Counted from the stretch's first letter, positions 16,817-26,677 are shown. The stretch is 59,103 bases of DNA from Pseudomonas sp. LB-090624 (GCF_003205205.1 NZ_QJRL01000029.1:1-59103); one strand, 5' to 3'. Notes: a model not told the origin generated them from the sequence alone. Made by a program: numbers and translations.

Positions 16817-17368
16817 ATGCAACTGCGCAATTCACCTTCTCGCTACGGCGTGGTCAGTATCGTCCTGCACTGGGGCGTGGCGCTGGCGGTTTTCGGTTTG
16901 TTCGGCCTGGGCCTGTGGATGGTCGGCCTTGACTACTACAGCCCGTGGCGCAAATCCGGCCCGGACCTGCACAAGAGCATCGGCCTGGTGCTGTTGGCGG
17001 TGATGCTCCTGCGGGTGCTCTGGCGCTTCGTAAGCCCGCCACCACCGGCACCGGCCACCCACGGTGCGTTCACCCGCACCGCGGCCAAACTGGGCCATCT
17101 GGCACTTTACCTTGGGCTGTTTGCAGTGATGGGCGCCGGTTACCTCATTTCCACCGCTGATGGCGTCGGTATCCCGGTGTTCGGCCTGTTCGAAGTACCG
17201 GCCTTGATCAGTGACCTGCCCGACCAGGCAGATGTGGCTGGCGTGATACATCTCTGGCTGGCCTGGGGCTTGGTGATTTTTGCCGTGTTGCATGCCCTGG
17301 CCGCGCTCAAGCACCATTTCATCGACCGTGACGCGACCCTGAGCCGCATGCTGGGCCGCAAAGCTTGA
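16817..17368 (+). CDS. Cytochrome b561
   Basis: A 183-residue di-haem inner-membrane cytochrome of the bacterial b561 (CybB) family, expected to pass electrons from quinol. Four membrane helices are evident, with candidate haem histidines in VSIVLHWGVALAVF, DLHKSIGLVLLAVM, GVIHLWLAWGLVIFAVLHAL and ALKHHFIDRD. The ATG at 16817 follows an AT-rich 150-bp spacer. It lies 32 bp before the yceI gene on the same strand, a pairing common in Pseudomonas, so the two are probably co-transcribed. Confidence 0.9.
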   Translation: MQLRNSPSRYGVVSIVLHWGVALAVFGLFGLGLWMVGLDYYSPWRKSGPDLHKSIGLVLLAVMLLRVLWRFVSPPPPAPATHGAFTRTAAKLGHLALYLGLFAVMGAGYLISTADGVGIPVFGLFEVPALISDLPDQADVAGVIHLWLAWGLVIFAVLHALAALKHHFIDRDATLSRMLGRKA

Positions 17369-17400
17369 CTCTCAACCTCAATTGCATAGGAATGAACAGG

Positions 17401-17979
17401 ATGTTGAAAAAGACTTTTGCCGCTCTGGCGCTCGGTACCGCTCTGCTCTCCGCTGGCCAGGCCATGGCTGCCGAGTACAAGATCGACAAGGAAGGGCAGC
17501 ACGCGTTCGTTGATTGGAAAATCAGCCACCTGGGCTACAGCTTCATCCACGGTACCTTCAAGGACTTCGATGGCAACTTCACGTGGGACAGCGCCAAGCC
17601 TGAAGCCAGCAAAATCAATGTCGACCTGAAAACCGCCAGCCTGTGGTCGAACCATGCCGAGCGCGACAAGCACATTGCCAGCGCTGACTTCCTCGACGTC
17701 AAGAAGTACCCGGAAGCCAAGTTCGTTTCCACTAGCGTCAAGTCGACTGGCGACAAGACGGCTGACGTGACCGGCGACCTGACCCTGCACGGCGTCACCA
17801 AACCTGTCACCTTCAAGGCTACTTTCAACGGTGAAGGCAAGGACCCCTGGGGTGGCGAGCGCGCTGGCTTCAATGCCACCACCACGCTTAACCTGAACGA
17901 CTTCGGCATCAAGGGCCCAGGCCCGACTTCGCAAACCCTGGACCTGGATATCAGTGTTGAAGGTGTGAAGCAGAAGTAA
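17401..17979 (+). CDS. YceI family periplasmic protein
   Basis: A 192-residue precursor with a signal peptide (MLKKTFAALALGTALLSAGQ, cleavage after AMA) and a YceI lipocalin-like domain. Hallmarks are IDKEGQHAFVDWKISHLGYS, WSNHAERDKHIASADFLD and VTGDLTLHGVTKPV. YceI proteins bind isoprenoid-type lipids such as polyprenyl quinones, which fits its position behind cytochrome b561. ATG 17401 gives a standard signal peptide; ATG 17392 is an in-frame alternative adding three residues. Confidence 0.9.
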   Translation: MLKKTFAALALGTALLSAGQAMAAEYKIDKEGQHAFVDWKISHLGYSFIHGTFKDFDGNFTWDSAKPEASKINVDLKTASLWSNHAERDKHIASADFLDVKKYPEAKFVSTSVKSTGDKTADVTGDLTLHGVTKPVTFKATFNGEGKDPWGGERAGFNATTTLNLNDFGIKGPGPTSQTLDLDISVEGVKQK

Positions 17980-18016
17980 TCTGCGGTAGCTGAAATACCG
18001 AGGGGCTGCTGTGCAG

Positions 18017-18106
18017 CCCTTTCGCTAAAAAGGCCGCCCCCACAGGTATGACGCAGTACGTGAAAACTGCGCAATACCTGTGGGGGCGGCCTTTTTAGCG
18101 AAAGGG
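18017..18106. repeat. 33-bp perfect inverted repeat, probable bidirectional terminator
   Basis: The left arm 18017-18049 and right arm 18074-18106 are exact reverse complements, separated by 24 bases that themselves contain a 6-bp inner stem (18052-18057 with 18066-18071). The arms contain an A-run and a U-run (CTAAAAAGG / CCTTTTTAG) on either side. It lies between the convergent yceI and rhlE genes and can terminate transcription from both sides. A second short hairpin (GGGCCGC-AAA-GCGGCCC, 18104-18120) abuts it. Confidence 0.85.
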
Positions 18107-18128
18107 CCGCAAAGCGGCCCCCTTACTT

Positions 18129-20024
18129 CTATGAGCCCTTGCGGGTCAGCAGTGCCGGGCGCTCACCGCGCGGGCGGCTTGGCAGGTCGTCCAGCTGTTC
18201 TGGCGTCGGGTAACGGTCGAGCTTGGATTCCTTGCGGATGATGACCGGCTGTTTTTCCGGCTGGCGCGGGTTGCGCACCGCCGGCTCTGGCCGGGCAGCG
18301 TCATCACGTGCCGGGCGACCACGGCCAGCGCCGCCATCACGACGGGCACCACCACCGTTATTGGCGCGAGGTGGGCGTTTTTCGCCGCTGCTACCACTGC
18401 TGCGCTGCTGGCCGCCGTTGCGGGCCTGGCCCTGACCACCGCTGTTGCTGCGCTGGCCGGCACCTTGGCCTTGAGCTTGGCCGGCACCACCACCTGGGCG
18501 GCGATTGCGGCCCTGGTTCTTGCCTTGGTACGGGCTGACATAGTCGGCACGGTTACCGAAGTTGTCGATCTCGTCGTCCAGGAACTCTTCCGGGTCACGG
18601 TCAGCCGGTGCTTTCGGCACATTGCCACTGCCGGCCTGCTGTTGGCGCGGTTTCTTGTCACGCGGCTTGCGCGGCTGCTGTTGCTTGTCGCCGCTCTTTT
18701 CCTTGTCGGCCGGCTTTTCAGCAGCCTGCTGCTTGGCCTTGCCTTTATCCTTGCCCTTGTCCTTGCGGCCGCCGTTGGCGTCTTTGCCGCCTTCGCCACG
18801 GGCCTGCTGGTTACGGCCACCGCGGCCGTTATTCTGCGGGCGCTCGCGTACTTCGGGCTTTTCGGCTTCAACCTGGCTGGCGTCGAAGCCCATCAGGTCG
18901 CCATCCGGGATGCGCTGCTTGGTGACCCGCTCGATGCTTTTGAGCAGCTTTTCTTCATCCGGCGCGACCATGGAAATGGCCTCGCCCGAACGACCGGCAC
19001 GGCCAGTACGGCCAATACGGTGTACGTAGTCTTCTTCGACATTCGGCAACTCGAAGTTGACCACGTGTGGCAGCTGATCGATGTCCAGGCCGCGGGCAGC
19101 GATGTCGGTGGCAACCAGCACGCGGACGCTGTTCGCCTTGAAGTCGGCAAGGGCCTTGGTGCGGGCGTTCTGGCTTTTGTTGCCGTGGATGGCGGCGGCG
19201 GTCAGGCCGTGCTTTTCCAGGTATTCGGCCAGGCGGTTGGCGCCGTGCTTGGTACGGGTGAACACCAGCACCTGTTCCCAGGCGCCCAGGGTGATCAGGT
19301 GTGCCAGCAGCGCGCGCTTGTGGCTGGCCGGCAGGCGGTAGACGCGCTGCTCGATACGCTCGACGGTGGTGTTCGGCGGGGTGACCTCGATACGCTCCGG
19401 GTTGTGCAGGAGCTTGTCGGCAAGGTCGGTGATGTCCTTGGAGAAGGTGGCCGAGAACAGCAGGTTCTGGCGTTTGGCCGGCAAGCGGGCAAGTACCTTC
19501 TTGACGTCGTGGATGAAGCCCATGTCGAGCATGCGGTCGGCTTCATCGAGCACGAGGATTTCAACGTGGGCCAGGTCGACCTTGCCCTGACCGGCCAGGT
19601 CGAGCAAGCGGCCCGGGCAGGCGACCAGAACATCGACACCCTTGGCAATGGCCTGGATCTGCGGATTCATGCCGACACCGCCGAAGATGCAGGCGCTGAC
19701 CAGCGGCAGGTCCCGTGCATAGACCTTGAAGCTGTCATGCACCTGGGCGGCCAGTTCGCGGGTCGGGGTCAGGACCAGTACGCGAGGCTGGCGCGGGCCA
19801 TGCCGCTGCGACTTGTCAGGGTGGCCGGCCGGGAACAGGCGCTCGAGAATCGGCAGGGCGAAGCCACCGGTTTTACCAGTACCCGTCTGGGCAGCCACCA
19901 TTAGGTCGCGGCCTTGCAACACGGCGGGAATTGCCCGCTGTTGCACGGGGGTCGGCTGGGTATAGCCCGCAGCCTCGATAGCGCGGACAAGAGCCTCGGA
20001 GAGACCGAGGGAAGCAAAGGACAT
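18129..20024 (-). CDS. rhlE: DEAD-box RNA helicase, RhlE type
   Basis: A 631-residue ATP-dependent RNA helicase. Motifs in order: Q-motif GYTQPTPVQQRAIP, Walker A AAQTGTGKT, PTRELAAQ, DEAD in LVLDEADRMLDMGF, SAT in LFSATFS, ATDIAARGLDI and HRIGRTGRAG. After about residue 380 there is a long basic low-complexity tail rich in Gly, Gln, Arg and Lys, typical of RhlE-type enzymes and probably RNA-binding. ATG 20024 is preceded by AGGATCG. RhlE helicases act in RNA turnover, ribosome maturation and cold growth. The upstream spacer suggests a long leader. Confidence 0.92.
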   Translation of the reverse strand: MSFASLGLSEALVRAIEAAGYTQPTPVQQRAIPAVLQGRDLMVAAQTGTGKTGGFALPILERLFPAGHPDKSQRHGPRQPRVLVLTPTRELAAQVHDSFKVYARDLPLVSACIFGGVGMNPQIQAIAKGVDVLVACPGRLLDLAGQGKVDLAHVEILVLDEADRMLDMGFIHDVKKVLARLPAKRQNLLFSATFSKDITDLADKLLHNPERIEVTPPNTTVERIEQRVYRLPASHKRALLAHLITLGAWEQVLVFTRTKHGANRLAEYLEKHGLTAAAIHGNKSQNARTKALADFKANSVRVLVATDIAARGLDIDQLPHVVNFELPNVEEDYVHRIGRTGRAGRSGEAISMVAPDEEKLLKSIERVTKQRIPDGDLMGFDASQVEAEKPEVRERPQNNGRGGRNQQARGEGGKDANGGRKDKGKDKGKAKQQAAEKPADKEKSGDKQQQPRKPRDKKPRQQQAGSGNVPKAPADRDPEEFLDDEIDNFGNRADYVSPYQGKNQGRNRRPGGGAGQAQGQGAGQRSNSGGQGQARNGGQQRSSGSSGEKRPPRANNGGGARRDGGAGRGRPARDDAARPEPAVRNPRQPEKQPVIIRKESKLDRYPTPEQLDDLPSRPRGERPALLTRKGS

Positions 20025-20231
20025 GGGCGATCCTGTTCTCGTTTGGGCTGGGCCCGTTTGGGATGTTCTGCCTGGCGCGACGGGCATCGGTGGGATGCGA
20101 TCGCGTCCGGTCCAGCTGGGCTTTCACTGCACATCCGGGAAACGGAGGCTGGACGCGAAGGGGCGTCGGTGCCGATCGGGATGCCTGTTGCGAGGCCGAG
20201 CGTCCGGGCGTGAGCCGGGCGGGAAGGCCCG

Positions 20232-20237
20232 AGTATA
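20232..20237 (-). promoter_or_regulatory. Possible -10 box for rhlE
   Basis: TATACT on the minus strand, about 207 bases before the rhlE start. No good -35 hexamer is seen at 16-18 bp, and it lies just upstream of the 3' end of the preceding gene. If real, rhlE has a ~200-nt 5' leader. The GC-rich spacer 20025-20243 otherwise shows no gene. Confidence 0.35.
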
Positions 20238-20243
20238 ACAGAG

Positions 20244-21032
20244 CTATCGCGCTGTGCTGCTTTCCTGCTGCTCAACGGCGTTGAGAATGTTTCCGATGTC
20301 GCCTGTGTAGTGGTTGCTGATTGCCGCATAGGCCGGTTCCTGCTTGAAGCGCCGCAACTCTTCAGCAAAGGCCGCGGCCAGTTCCTCGCGCCCGGGTTTG
20401 CGCACCAGGCCCAGGTATTGAGTCTGGCGGCTGATGACCAGTGGCAGTTCTTCGACTTGCCGTTGCATGCCCAGTTGGTGCAGCAGATACCGCCCGACCC
20501 TGCGGTCGGTGATGGCCAGGTCGATACGGCCCAGCACCAGCTTGCCGAAGTTGGCTTCGTGGGTGGGGGCGGCTTCGCGCGTGAAGTACGTGGCCCCATT
20601 GAACGTGTCGCCGTAGGCGTAGCCCGGCGATGTGCCGACGGTGAGGCCGGCGAGGTCTTGCAGTTGGGTAACGGCATGGCGACGTGCACTGGCCTGGAAC
20701 AGGACGAACTCGACCTCCGACATGGGCTCTTGCGCGTATATGAGATAGGGTTGGCGCGACTCGGTCTGGAAGATGTCGAGAATGCCATCGGCCAGGCCTT
20801 GCTCGATCATTACCAGACAGCGCTTCCATGGCAGGAACTGCCACTCCACCTCGACCCCCAGGCGCGCGAACACCTGATTGGTGACTTCATAGTCGATACC
20901 GCGCGGCTGGCCGTCGTGCTGATACACATATGGGGCCCAGTCATCGGATACCAGGCGCAAGCGTTCGCCCAGAGCCAACGGGCTCAGGCAAACGAGCAGC
21001 AGGATCCAGAACAACCGGGCGATGTGGCGCAT
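20244..21032 (-). CDS. Periplasmic solute-binding protein family 3 (orphan)
   Basis: A 262-residue precursor with a signal peptide (MRHIARLFWILLLVCLSPLA, cleaved near ALG) and a family-3 amino-acid-type binding domain. It opens LRLVSDDWAPYVYQHDGQPRG and contains VEWQFLPWKRCLVMIEQGLADG and LTVGTSPGYAYGDTF. No ABC permease or ATPase gene is adjacent, so the partner is unknown. Such orphan proteins may feed unlinked transporters or act as sensors. A related orphan lies at 46564-47301. Confidence 0.85.
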   Translation of the reverse strand: MRHIARLFWILLLVCLSPLALGERLRLVSDDWAPYVYQHDGQPRGIDYEVTNQVFARLGVEVEWQFLPWKRCLVMIEQGLADGILDIFQTESRQPYLIYAQEPMSEVEFVLFQASARRHAVTQLQDLAGLTVGTSPGYAYGDTFNGATYFTREAAPTHEANFGKLVLGRIDLAITDRRVGRYLLHQLGMQRQVEELPLVISRQTQYLGLVRKPGREELAAAFAEELRRFKQEPAYAAISNHYTGDIGNILNAVEQQESSTAR

Positions 21033-21120
21033 GGCCGGAGATTACGCGTTCGGCCGGGGCATGGTAAAGACATGCGCGATCGATGTGGGATCGCGCAAGG
21101 CAATGGGTCTTGCGAGCACC

Positions 21121-22197
21121 TCAGCCCTGGGAGGTTCGCAACAGATGGGCCTCGATATCCTTGCGTCGCTCGCCCAGCGACAGCCGCAACCCCGGATGAC
21201 GCAGACACTGGCGAAGCCGCTCGGGCTCCATGCGCCCATGGCGGGCATTGAGGTTCTCCAGGGCCTTGTCCCACCAGGCCGGTGCACAGGCACGGTCGAA
21301 CTCGTTGGGGTAAGGGTAGCAGCCATACAGCAGTTCGCGGGCGAACTGGCGTTCCTGGCTGGGCAGGGTCAGGCTCAGTGCCTTGTAACCCAGCCGATGC
21401 AAGGCCGGTGGCCGCGGTAACTGGTCGTTGACCAGGGCCACGTCGGCCAGCGCGGCCTGGCTTAGCGGGTCGTGGCCGTGCTTGCGCAGCCAGGCCTGGA
21501 TCTTGGCGCGAAACTGCGCCTTGCGGCTCCAGTAGTGGTGAATGACGTCGGTGCATCCGGCCAGCTCCAGCTTGCGATAGGCCGCTACCGCCAGGCAGAA
21601 CTCTTCGAGGGTATAGGCCTCCCGGGCCAAGGGGTAGAACTCATCCATCATGGCGATGGAGCGGTCCAGGGTGCGGGCGTCATCGGCAGTGAGGCCGATC
21701 ACCCCGGAGTTGACCAGTGGCATCTGGCAGTCGGCCAGGTCTCGGGACTGGAGAATGGTCAGCAGGTTCTTGTACAGCAGGCACTTCTGGTTCGCCCCGT
21801 AGCGTGGGCCGATGGCGTTACACAAAAGCTTGCCGGGCGCCACCCGGGCGAACAGTTGCAGCGGCGATTTGCGGAAGAAGGTATCGGTGTCGATCAGCAC
21901 GGCCAGCGGGTGTTGCTGCAGCACTTGGCGCAAAAGCACATGCTTGCTGCGAAAGTGGTAGCCGTGAGGGGCGTTCCAGGCCTGGCGTGTGGCCTCATCC
22001 AGCACGTGGAGGTTAACGGGTAGCCCTGCATATGGCTGCGGGTTGTCGGTGTAGACCTGGATGTCCATGGCGTCGTGCGCTGCCGGGCCCAGCTGGGCGA
22101 GGGCGCTGACGATGCTGAAACAGGCTTCCTGATGGTAGGTTGCCGGGCCAAAAGCCAGGTAGACAAGCTGGGGGCGCGATGGCTGGAGATGCTGCAT
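21121..22197 (-). CDS. Glycosyltransferase-like hypothetical protein
   Basis: A 358-residue cytoplasmic protein resembling nucleotide-sugar-dependent transferases with a GT-A fold. The N-terminus reads LVYLAFGPATYHQEACFSIV, like enzymes that open with a short beta-strand. A DxD-type metal motif appears in LAVLIDTDTFFRKSP, followed by CNAIGPRYGAN and MPLVNSGVIGL, a pattern seen in GT8-like proteins. Donor and acceptor are unknown, and no polysaccharide or lipid A genes are beside it. The assignment rests on motif pattern only. Confidence 0.65.
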   Translation of the reverse strand: MQHLQPSRPQLVYLAFGPATYHQEACFSIVSALAQLGPAAHDAMDIQVYTDNPQPYAGLPVNLHVLDEATRQAWNAPHGYHFRSKHVLLRQVLQQHPLAVLIDTDTFFRKSPLQLFARVAPGKLLCNAIGPRYGANQKCLLYKNLLTILQSRDLADCQMPLVNSGVIGLTADDARTLDRSIAMMDEFYPLAREAYTLEEFCLAVAAYRKLELAGCTDVIHHYWSRKAQFRAKIQAWLRKHGHDPLSQAALADVALVNDQLPRPPALHRLGYKALSLTLPSQERQFARELLYGCYPYPNEFDRACAPAWWDKALENLNARHGRMEPERLRQCLRHPGLRLSLGERRKDIEAHLLRTSQG

Positions 22198-22229
22198 GGC
22201 AGGTATGACCTGTGTAACCCGGAAATAAA

Positions 22230-22258
22230 TAAGGCTTTAGTCTATGACCAAAGCCTTA
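22230..22258 (-). terminator. Intrinsic terminator downstream of metF
   Basis: On the minus strand, TAAGGCTTT and AAAGCCTTA form a 9-bp stem around 11 bases and are followed by UUUAUUU. It lies 33 bp past the metF stop and before the glycosyltransferase-like gene, so it probably ends the ahcY-metF transcript. Confidence 0.8.
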
Positions 22259-22290
22259 ATCATTTCTTAAGCAGACTTTACCAAAAGATT

Positions 22291-23136
22291 TCAGCGCGGC
22301 AGCTTCAGGTTGTTCCACAGCGCCAGGCTCGCTTCGGCCTGGTTCAAGGTATAGAAGTGCAGGCCCGGTGCGCCGCCTTGCAGCAGCTGTTCGCACATGC
22401 GGGTGATCACTTCTTCGCCGAAGGCCTGGATGCTGGCAGTGTCGTCGCCATAGGCTTCCAGTTGCTTGCGGATCCAGCGCGGGATCTCGGCGCCGCAGGC
22501 GTCGGAGAAGCGTGCCAGCTTGCTGTAGTTGGTGATCGGCATGATGCCGGGTACCACCGGGATGTCTACGCCCAGCTTCTGCGCGCGCTCTACAAAGTAG
22601 AAGTAGCTATCGGCATTGAAGAAATACTGGGTGATGGCGCTGTCGGCACCGGCCTTGACCTTGTGCACGAAATTACCCAGGTCGGCTTCGAAATCGCGCG
22701 CCTGTGGGTGCATTTCCGGATAGGCGGCCACTTCCAGATGGAAGTGGTCAGCGGTTTCCTGACGGATGAACTCCACCAGGTCGCTGGCGTAGCGCAGTTC
22801 GCCACTGGCCATGCCCATGCCCGACGGCAGGTCACCACGCAGGGCAACGATGCGCTTGATGCCGGCAGCCTTGTACTCGGCCAGCAGGGCGCGCAGTTCG
22901 GCCTTGGTGTCACCCACGCACGACAGGTGCGGTGCGGCAGGTACCTTCACTTCGTTTTCCAGCTGCAGCACGGTGTTCAGCGTGCGGTCGCGGGTAGAGC
23001 CACCAGCACCGTAGGTGCAGGAGAAGAAATCCGGGTTGCAGGCGGCCAGCTGGCGGGCTACGCCCATCAGCTTTTCGTGACCGGCGTCGGTCTTGGTCGG
23101 GAAGAACTCGAAACTGTAGCGGCGTTCTTGTGACAT
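22291..23136 (-). CDS. metF: 5,10-Methylenetetrahydrofolate reductase
   Basis: A 281-residue FAD enzyme that reduces methylene-THF to methyl-THF, the methyl donor for methionine synthesis. Family motifs are YSFEFFPTKTDAG near the start, FFSCTYGAGGSTRDRT, PHLSCVGDTKAELRALL, RIVALRGDLPSGMG and VAAYPEMHPQA. ATG 23136 gives the normal MetF N-terminus. It lies downstream of ahcY on the same strand across a 166-bp spacer with hairpins, so it may be co-transcribed with it. Together with metK and ahcY it covers the activated-methyl cycle. Confidence 0.95.
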   Translation of the reverse strand: MSQERRYSFEFFPTKTDAGHEKLMGVARQLAACNPDFFSCTYGAGGSTRDRTLNTVLQLENEVKVPAAPHLSCVGDTKAELRALLAEYKAAGIKRIVALRGDLPSGMGMASGELRYASDLVEFIRQETADHFHLEVAAYPEMHPQARDFEADLGNFVHKVKAGADSAITQYFFNADSYFYFVERAQKLGVDIPVVPGIMPITNYSKLARFSDACGAEIPRWIRKQLEAYGDDTASIQAFGEEVITRMCEQLLQGGAPGLHFYTLNQAEASLALWNNLKLPR

Positions 23137-23182
23137 CAGGCGTTCCTCTGGCAACGAGCGTCTAGCGGCAAGCTGCAAGTAA

Positions 23183-23212
23183 AAGCCAGATCGGTGATGG
23201 CCGGTCTGGCTT
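23183..23212 (-). terminator. Hairpin between ahcY and metF, possible attenuator
   Basis: On the minus strand, AAGCCAGA and TCTGGCTT form a stem with an inner GC-rich segment, followed by TTTTAC. It could reduce read-through from ahcY into metF. Flanking copies of GCGGCAAGCTGCAAG-like sequence in opposite orientations (about 23164-23179 and 23271-23304) add further pairing potential. Confidence 0.55.
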
Positions 23213-23302
23213 GGGCGTCGTTCAAGATCTGTGTTTACAGCGCTGCAAGTGGCAACGGCACGGTCCGCCTTTGCTTGCCGCTTGCAGCTCCAAGCTTGCC
23301 GC

Positions 23303-24712
<1,410 letters not shown>

Positions 24713-24740
24713 GAGAGCCTCCATTCGTAGTGTGCGAATG

Positions 24741-24838
24741 GGCGCCGTTGTGCGTTAAGCGCCCGCGAGAGCGAGCAACGCCCCATCCGAGCCTGACAGG
24801 CCTAGCCTGCTGCAGCGCCCCTCGGACGGGTGGCGGGC
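24741..24838 (-). promoter_or_regulatory. SAH riboswitch in the ahcY leader
   Basis: Read on the minus strand, the leader contains CCGAGGGGCGCTGCAGC, then a stem-loop returning as CAGGCTCGG, then GGGGCGTTGCTCGC and, further on, AACGGCGCCC. This is the conserved order of the SAH riboswitch (the ahcY-associated pseudoknot aptamer): GAGG-GCGCUGCAGC, GCUCGG, and a downstream segment pairing back to form the pseudoknot. These RNAs raise ahcY expression when SAH accumulates. A 7-bp hairpin (CCATTCG-7-CGAATGG, 24721-24741) follows and overlaps the ribosome-binding site at 24718-24722, making it a plausible expression platform. Confidence 0.9.
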
Positions 24839-24875
24839 ATGGCTCCGCTGTGGGCAACCATGTAAAGCGGCGGAG

Positions 24876-24904
24876 ATTATAGCCGCGCCTGCCGGCTTGC
24901 CCAA
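24876..24904 (-). promoter_or_regulatory. Sigma70-type promoter of ahcY
   Basis: On the minus strand, TTGGGC (24904-24899) and a perfect TATAAT (24881-24876) are separated by 17 bases. Transcription would begin near 24869, about 30 bases before the SAH riboswitch, giving a leader of roughly 155 nt. Confidence 0.75.
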
Positions 24905-25007
24905 GGTTTTCTGTCGATTAATCGCGACGATAGTCGATGTTCAATGGAGCGATGGCGGCCGCTCTGCCATCATTGCTGCACGTTAGCCAAGCAGGTCAGG
25001 AGTACAG

Positions 25008-25409
25008 ATGAACTTTCACACCCGCAAGTGGGTTAAACCCGAAGACCTCAACCCCAACGGCACCCTGTTCGGTGGCAGCCTGTTGCGCTGGATCGACGAG
25101 GAAGCGGCGATCTACGCCATCGTCCAACTGGGCAACCAGCGCGTGGTGACCAAGTACATGTCGGAAATCAACTTCGTCAGTGCTTCCCGCCAGGGCGACA
25201 TCATCGAGCTGGGCATCACCGCCACCGAGTTCGGCCGTACCTCGATCACCCTCAAGTGCGAAGTGCGTAACAAGATCACCCGCAAGAGCATCCTGACCGT
25301 CGACAAGATGGTGTTCGTCAACCTGGGCGAGGATGGCTTGCCGGCGGCCCATGGGCGTACCGAGATCAAGTATGTGCAGGACCAGTTCCCGGATTCGGCT
25401 GTAGAGTGA
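25008..25409 (+). CDS. Acyl-CoA thioesterase, hotdog fold
   Basis: A 133-residue single hotdog-domain protein of the YciA/BACH type that hydrolyses acyl-CoA thioesters. The signature region is NPNGTLFGGSLLRWIDEEAA, where Asn/Gly and the Asp-Glu pair belong to the active-site helix, followed by INFVSASRQGDIIELG and KSILTVDKMVFVNL. An AGGAG-type site precedes ATG 25008. It is divergent from ahcY. Its physiological acyl-CoA is unknown. Confidence 0.88.
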   Translation: MNFHTRKWVKPEDLNPNGTLFGGSLLRWIDEEAAIYAIVQLGNQRVVTKYMSEINFVSASRQGDIIELGITATEFGRTSITLKCEVRNKITRKSILTVDKMVFVNLGEDGLPAAHGRTEIKYVQDQFPDSAVE

Positions 25410-25413
25410 TTTT

Positions 25414-25436
25414 CTGGGGCTGCAGAGCAGCCCCAG
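25414..25436. terminator. Hairpin between convergent thioesterase and antiporter genes
   Basis: CTGGGGCTGC and GCAGCCCCAG form a perfect 10-bp stem with a 3-base loop in the 32-bp gap between the two convergent stops. There is no strong U-run on either strand, but the position fits a shared transcript end. Confidence 0.6.
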
Positions 25437-25441
25437 CATTC

Positions 25442-26677
25442 TCAAGGCTGGGCGCTGACCTTGCGCACCACCCGGCCGATGCTCAACCCCTGCACCAGAA
25501 TCGACGACAACACCACGATGTAGGTGATCGACAGCAGCAGGTCTCGTTCTTCGCCCAGCGGGAGCGACAGCGCCAGTGCCACCGACACGCCACCGCGCAG
25601 GCCACCCCAGGTCAGCACCCGCACCGTGCCTTTGGGCACCGGGCGCCAGCGCCGCAGGAGCACGATTGCCGGGGCCACGGTCAGCAACCGCGACAGCAGC
25701 ACCGCTAACGCCAGTACGCCACCGGCGGCCAGGTGCATCCAGTTGAACGGCAGCAGCAACAGCTCCAGCCCGATCAGTGCGAACAGCAGGGCATTGAGCA
25801 TGTCATCGATCAGCTCCCAGAAGCCGTCCATGTAGCGTCGGGTCATGTCATTCATTGCCAGGTTGCGCCCCAGGTTACCGATGATCAGACCCGCCACCAC
25901 CATGGCGATCGGCGCCGAAACGTGGAGCTCGTAGCACATCGCCGAGCCGCCGATGACCAACGCCAGGGTCAGCATGACCTCCACCTGGTACTGCTCGACG
26001 CTCTTGATCATGCGGTAGGTGGCGTAGCCGATCAGGCCACCGAATACCACGCCACCAATGGCCTCGCGGGCGAACAGGAGGGCGGTGTCGGCCATGCTCG
26101 GCGTTTCACCCAGCTGGATGATGCCCAGCAACACGGTGAAAACCACGACTGCCGTGCCGTCGTTGAACAGTGACTCGCCGACGATGGTGGTTTTAAGCGG
26201 CTTGGACGCATTGGCGGTACGCAGGGCGCCAAGCACCGCAATCGGGTCGGTCGGTGAGATCAGCGCACCGAACAGCAGGCAGTAGATCAGGGGCACCTGC
26301 CAGCCGAACATGGCAAACACCCAATGCGACAGGTAACCGATGACCACGGTGGCGATCAGCACGCCCAAGGTGGCAAGCAGGCCGATGGGCCAGCGGTAGC
26401 TGCGCAGGTCGCTGAGGTTGACGTGCAGGGCGCCGGCAAACAGCAGGAACGCCAGCATCCAGTGCATCAGCAGGTCGTTGAAGTCGATCTGGTTCATCAG
26501 CCCTTCGACGCGTTCTTCCAGGCCAGGGAAGCCGATAAGGCTCAGGCCTTGTAGCATCAGGGAAAACAGCAGCGCCGTGACCATTACGCCGATGGCGGGG
26601 GGTAGGCCGATGAATCGGTAGTTCACATAGGTGAGAAGTGTGGTGAGGCAGATAAACGCGGCAACTAATTCAAGCAT
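25442..26677 (-). CDS. Sodium/proton antiporter, CPA1 (NhaP) type
   Basis: A 411-residue inner-membrane protein with about 12 hydrophobic helices. The central motif LLFGALISPTDPIAVLGALR contains the acidic residue of the ion-binding site, followed by ESLFNDGTAVVVFTVLLGI with the conserved Asn-Asp pair. RVLTWGGLRGGVSVALALSL is the late-helix signature of CPA1 exchangers. It should exchange Na+ or K+ for H+. The frame extends upstream of 26677, but only from here does the protein look like the family; AGGATTCGGG precedes this ATG. It is divergent from the DMT permease. Confidence 0.9.
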   Translation of the reverse strand: MLELVAAFICLTTLLTYVNYRFIGLPPAIGVMVTALLFSLMLQGLSLIGFPGLEERVEGLMNQIDFNDLLMHWMLAFLLFAGALHVNLSDLRSYRWPIGLLATLGVLIATVVIGYLSHWVFAMFGWQVPLIYCLLFGALISPTDPIAVLGALRTANASKPLKTTIVGESLFNDGTAVVVFTVLLGIIQLGETPSMADTALLFAREAIGGVVFGGLIGYATYRMIKSVEQYQVEVMLTLALVIGGSAMCYELHVSAPIAMVVAGLIIGNLGRNLAMNDMTRRYMDGFWELIDDMLNALLFALIGLELLLLPFNWMHLAAGGVLALAVLLSRLLTVAPAIVLLRRWRPVPKGTVRVLTWGGLRGGVSVALALSLPLGEERDLLLSITYIVVLSSILVQGLSIGRVVRKVSAQP

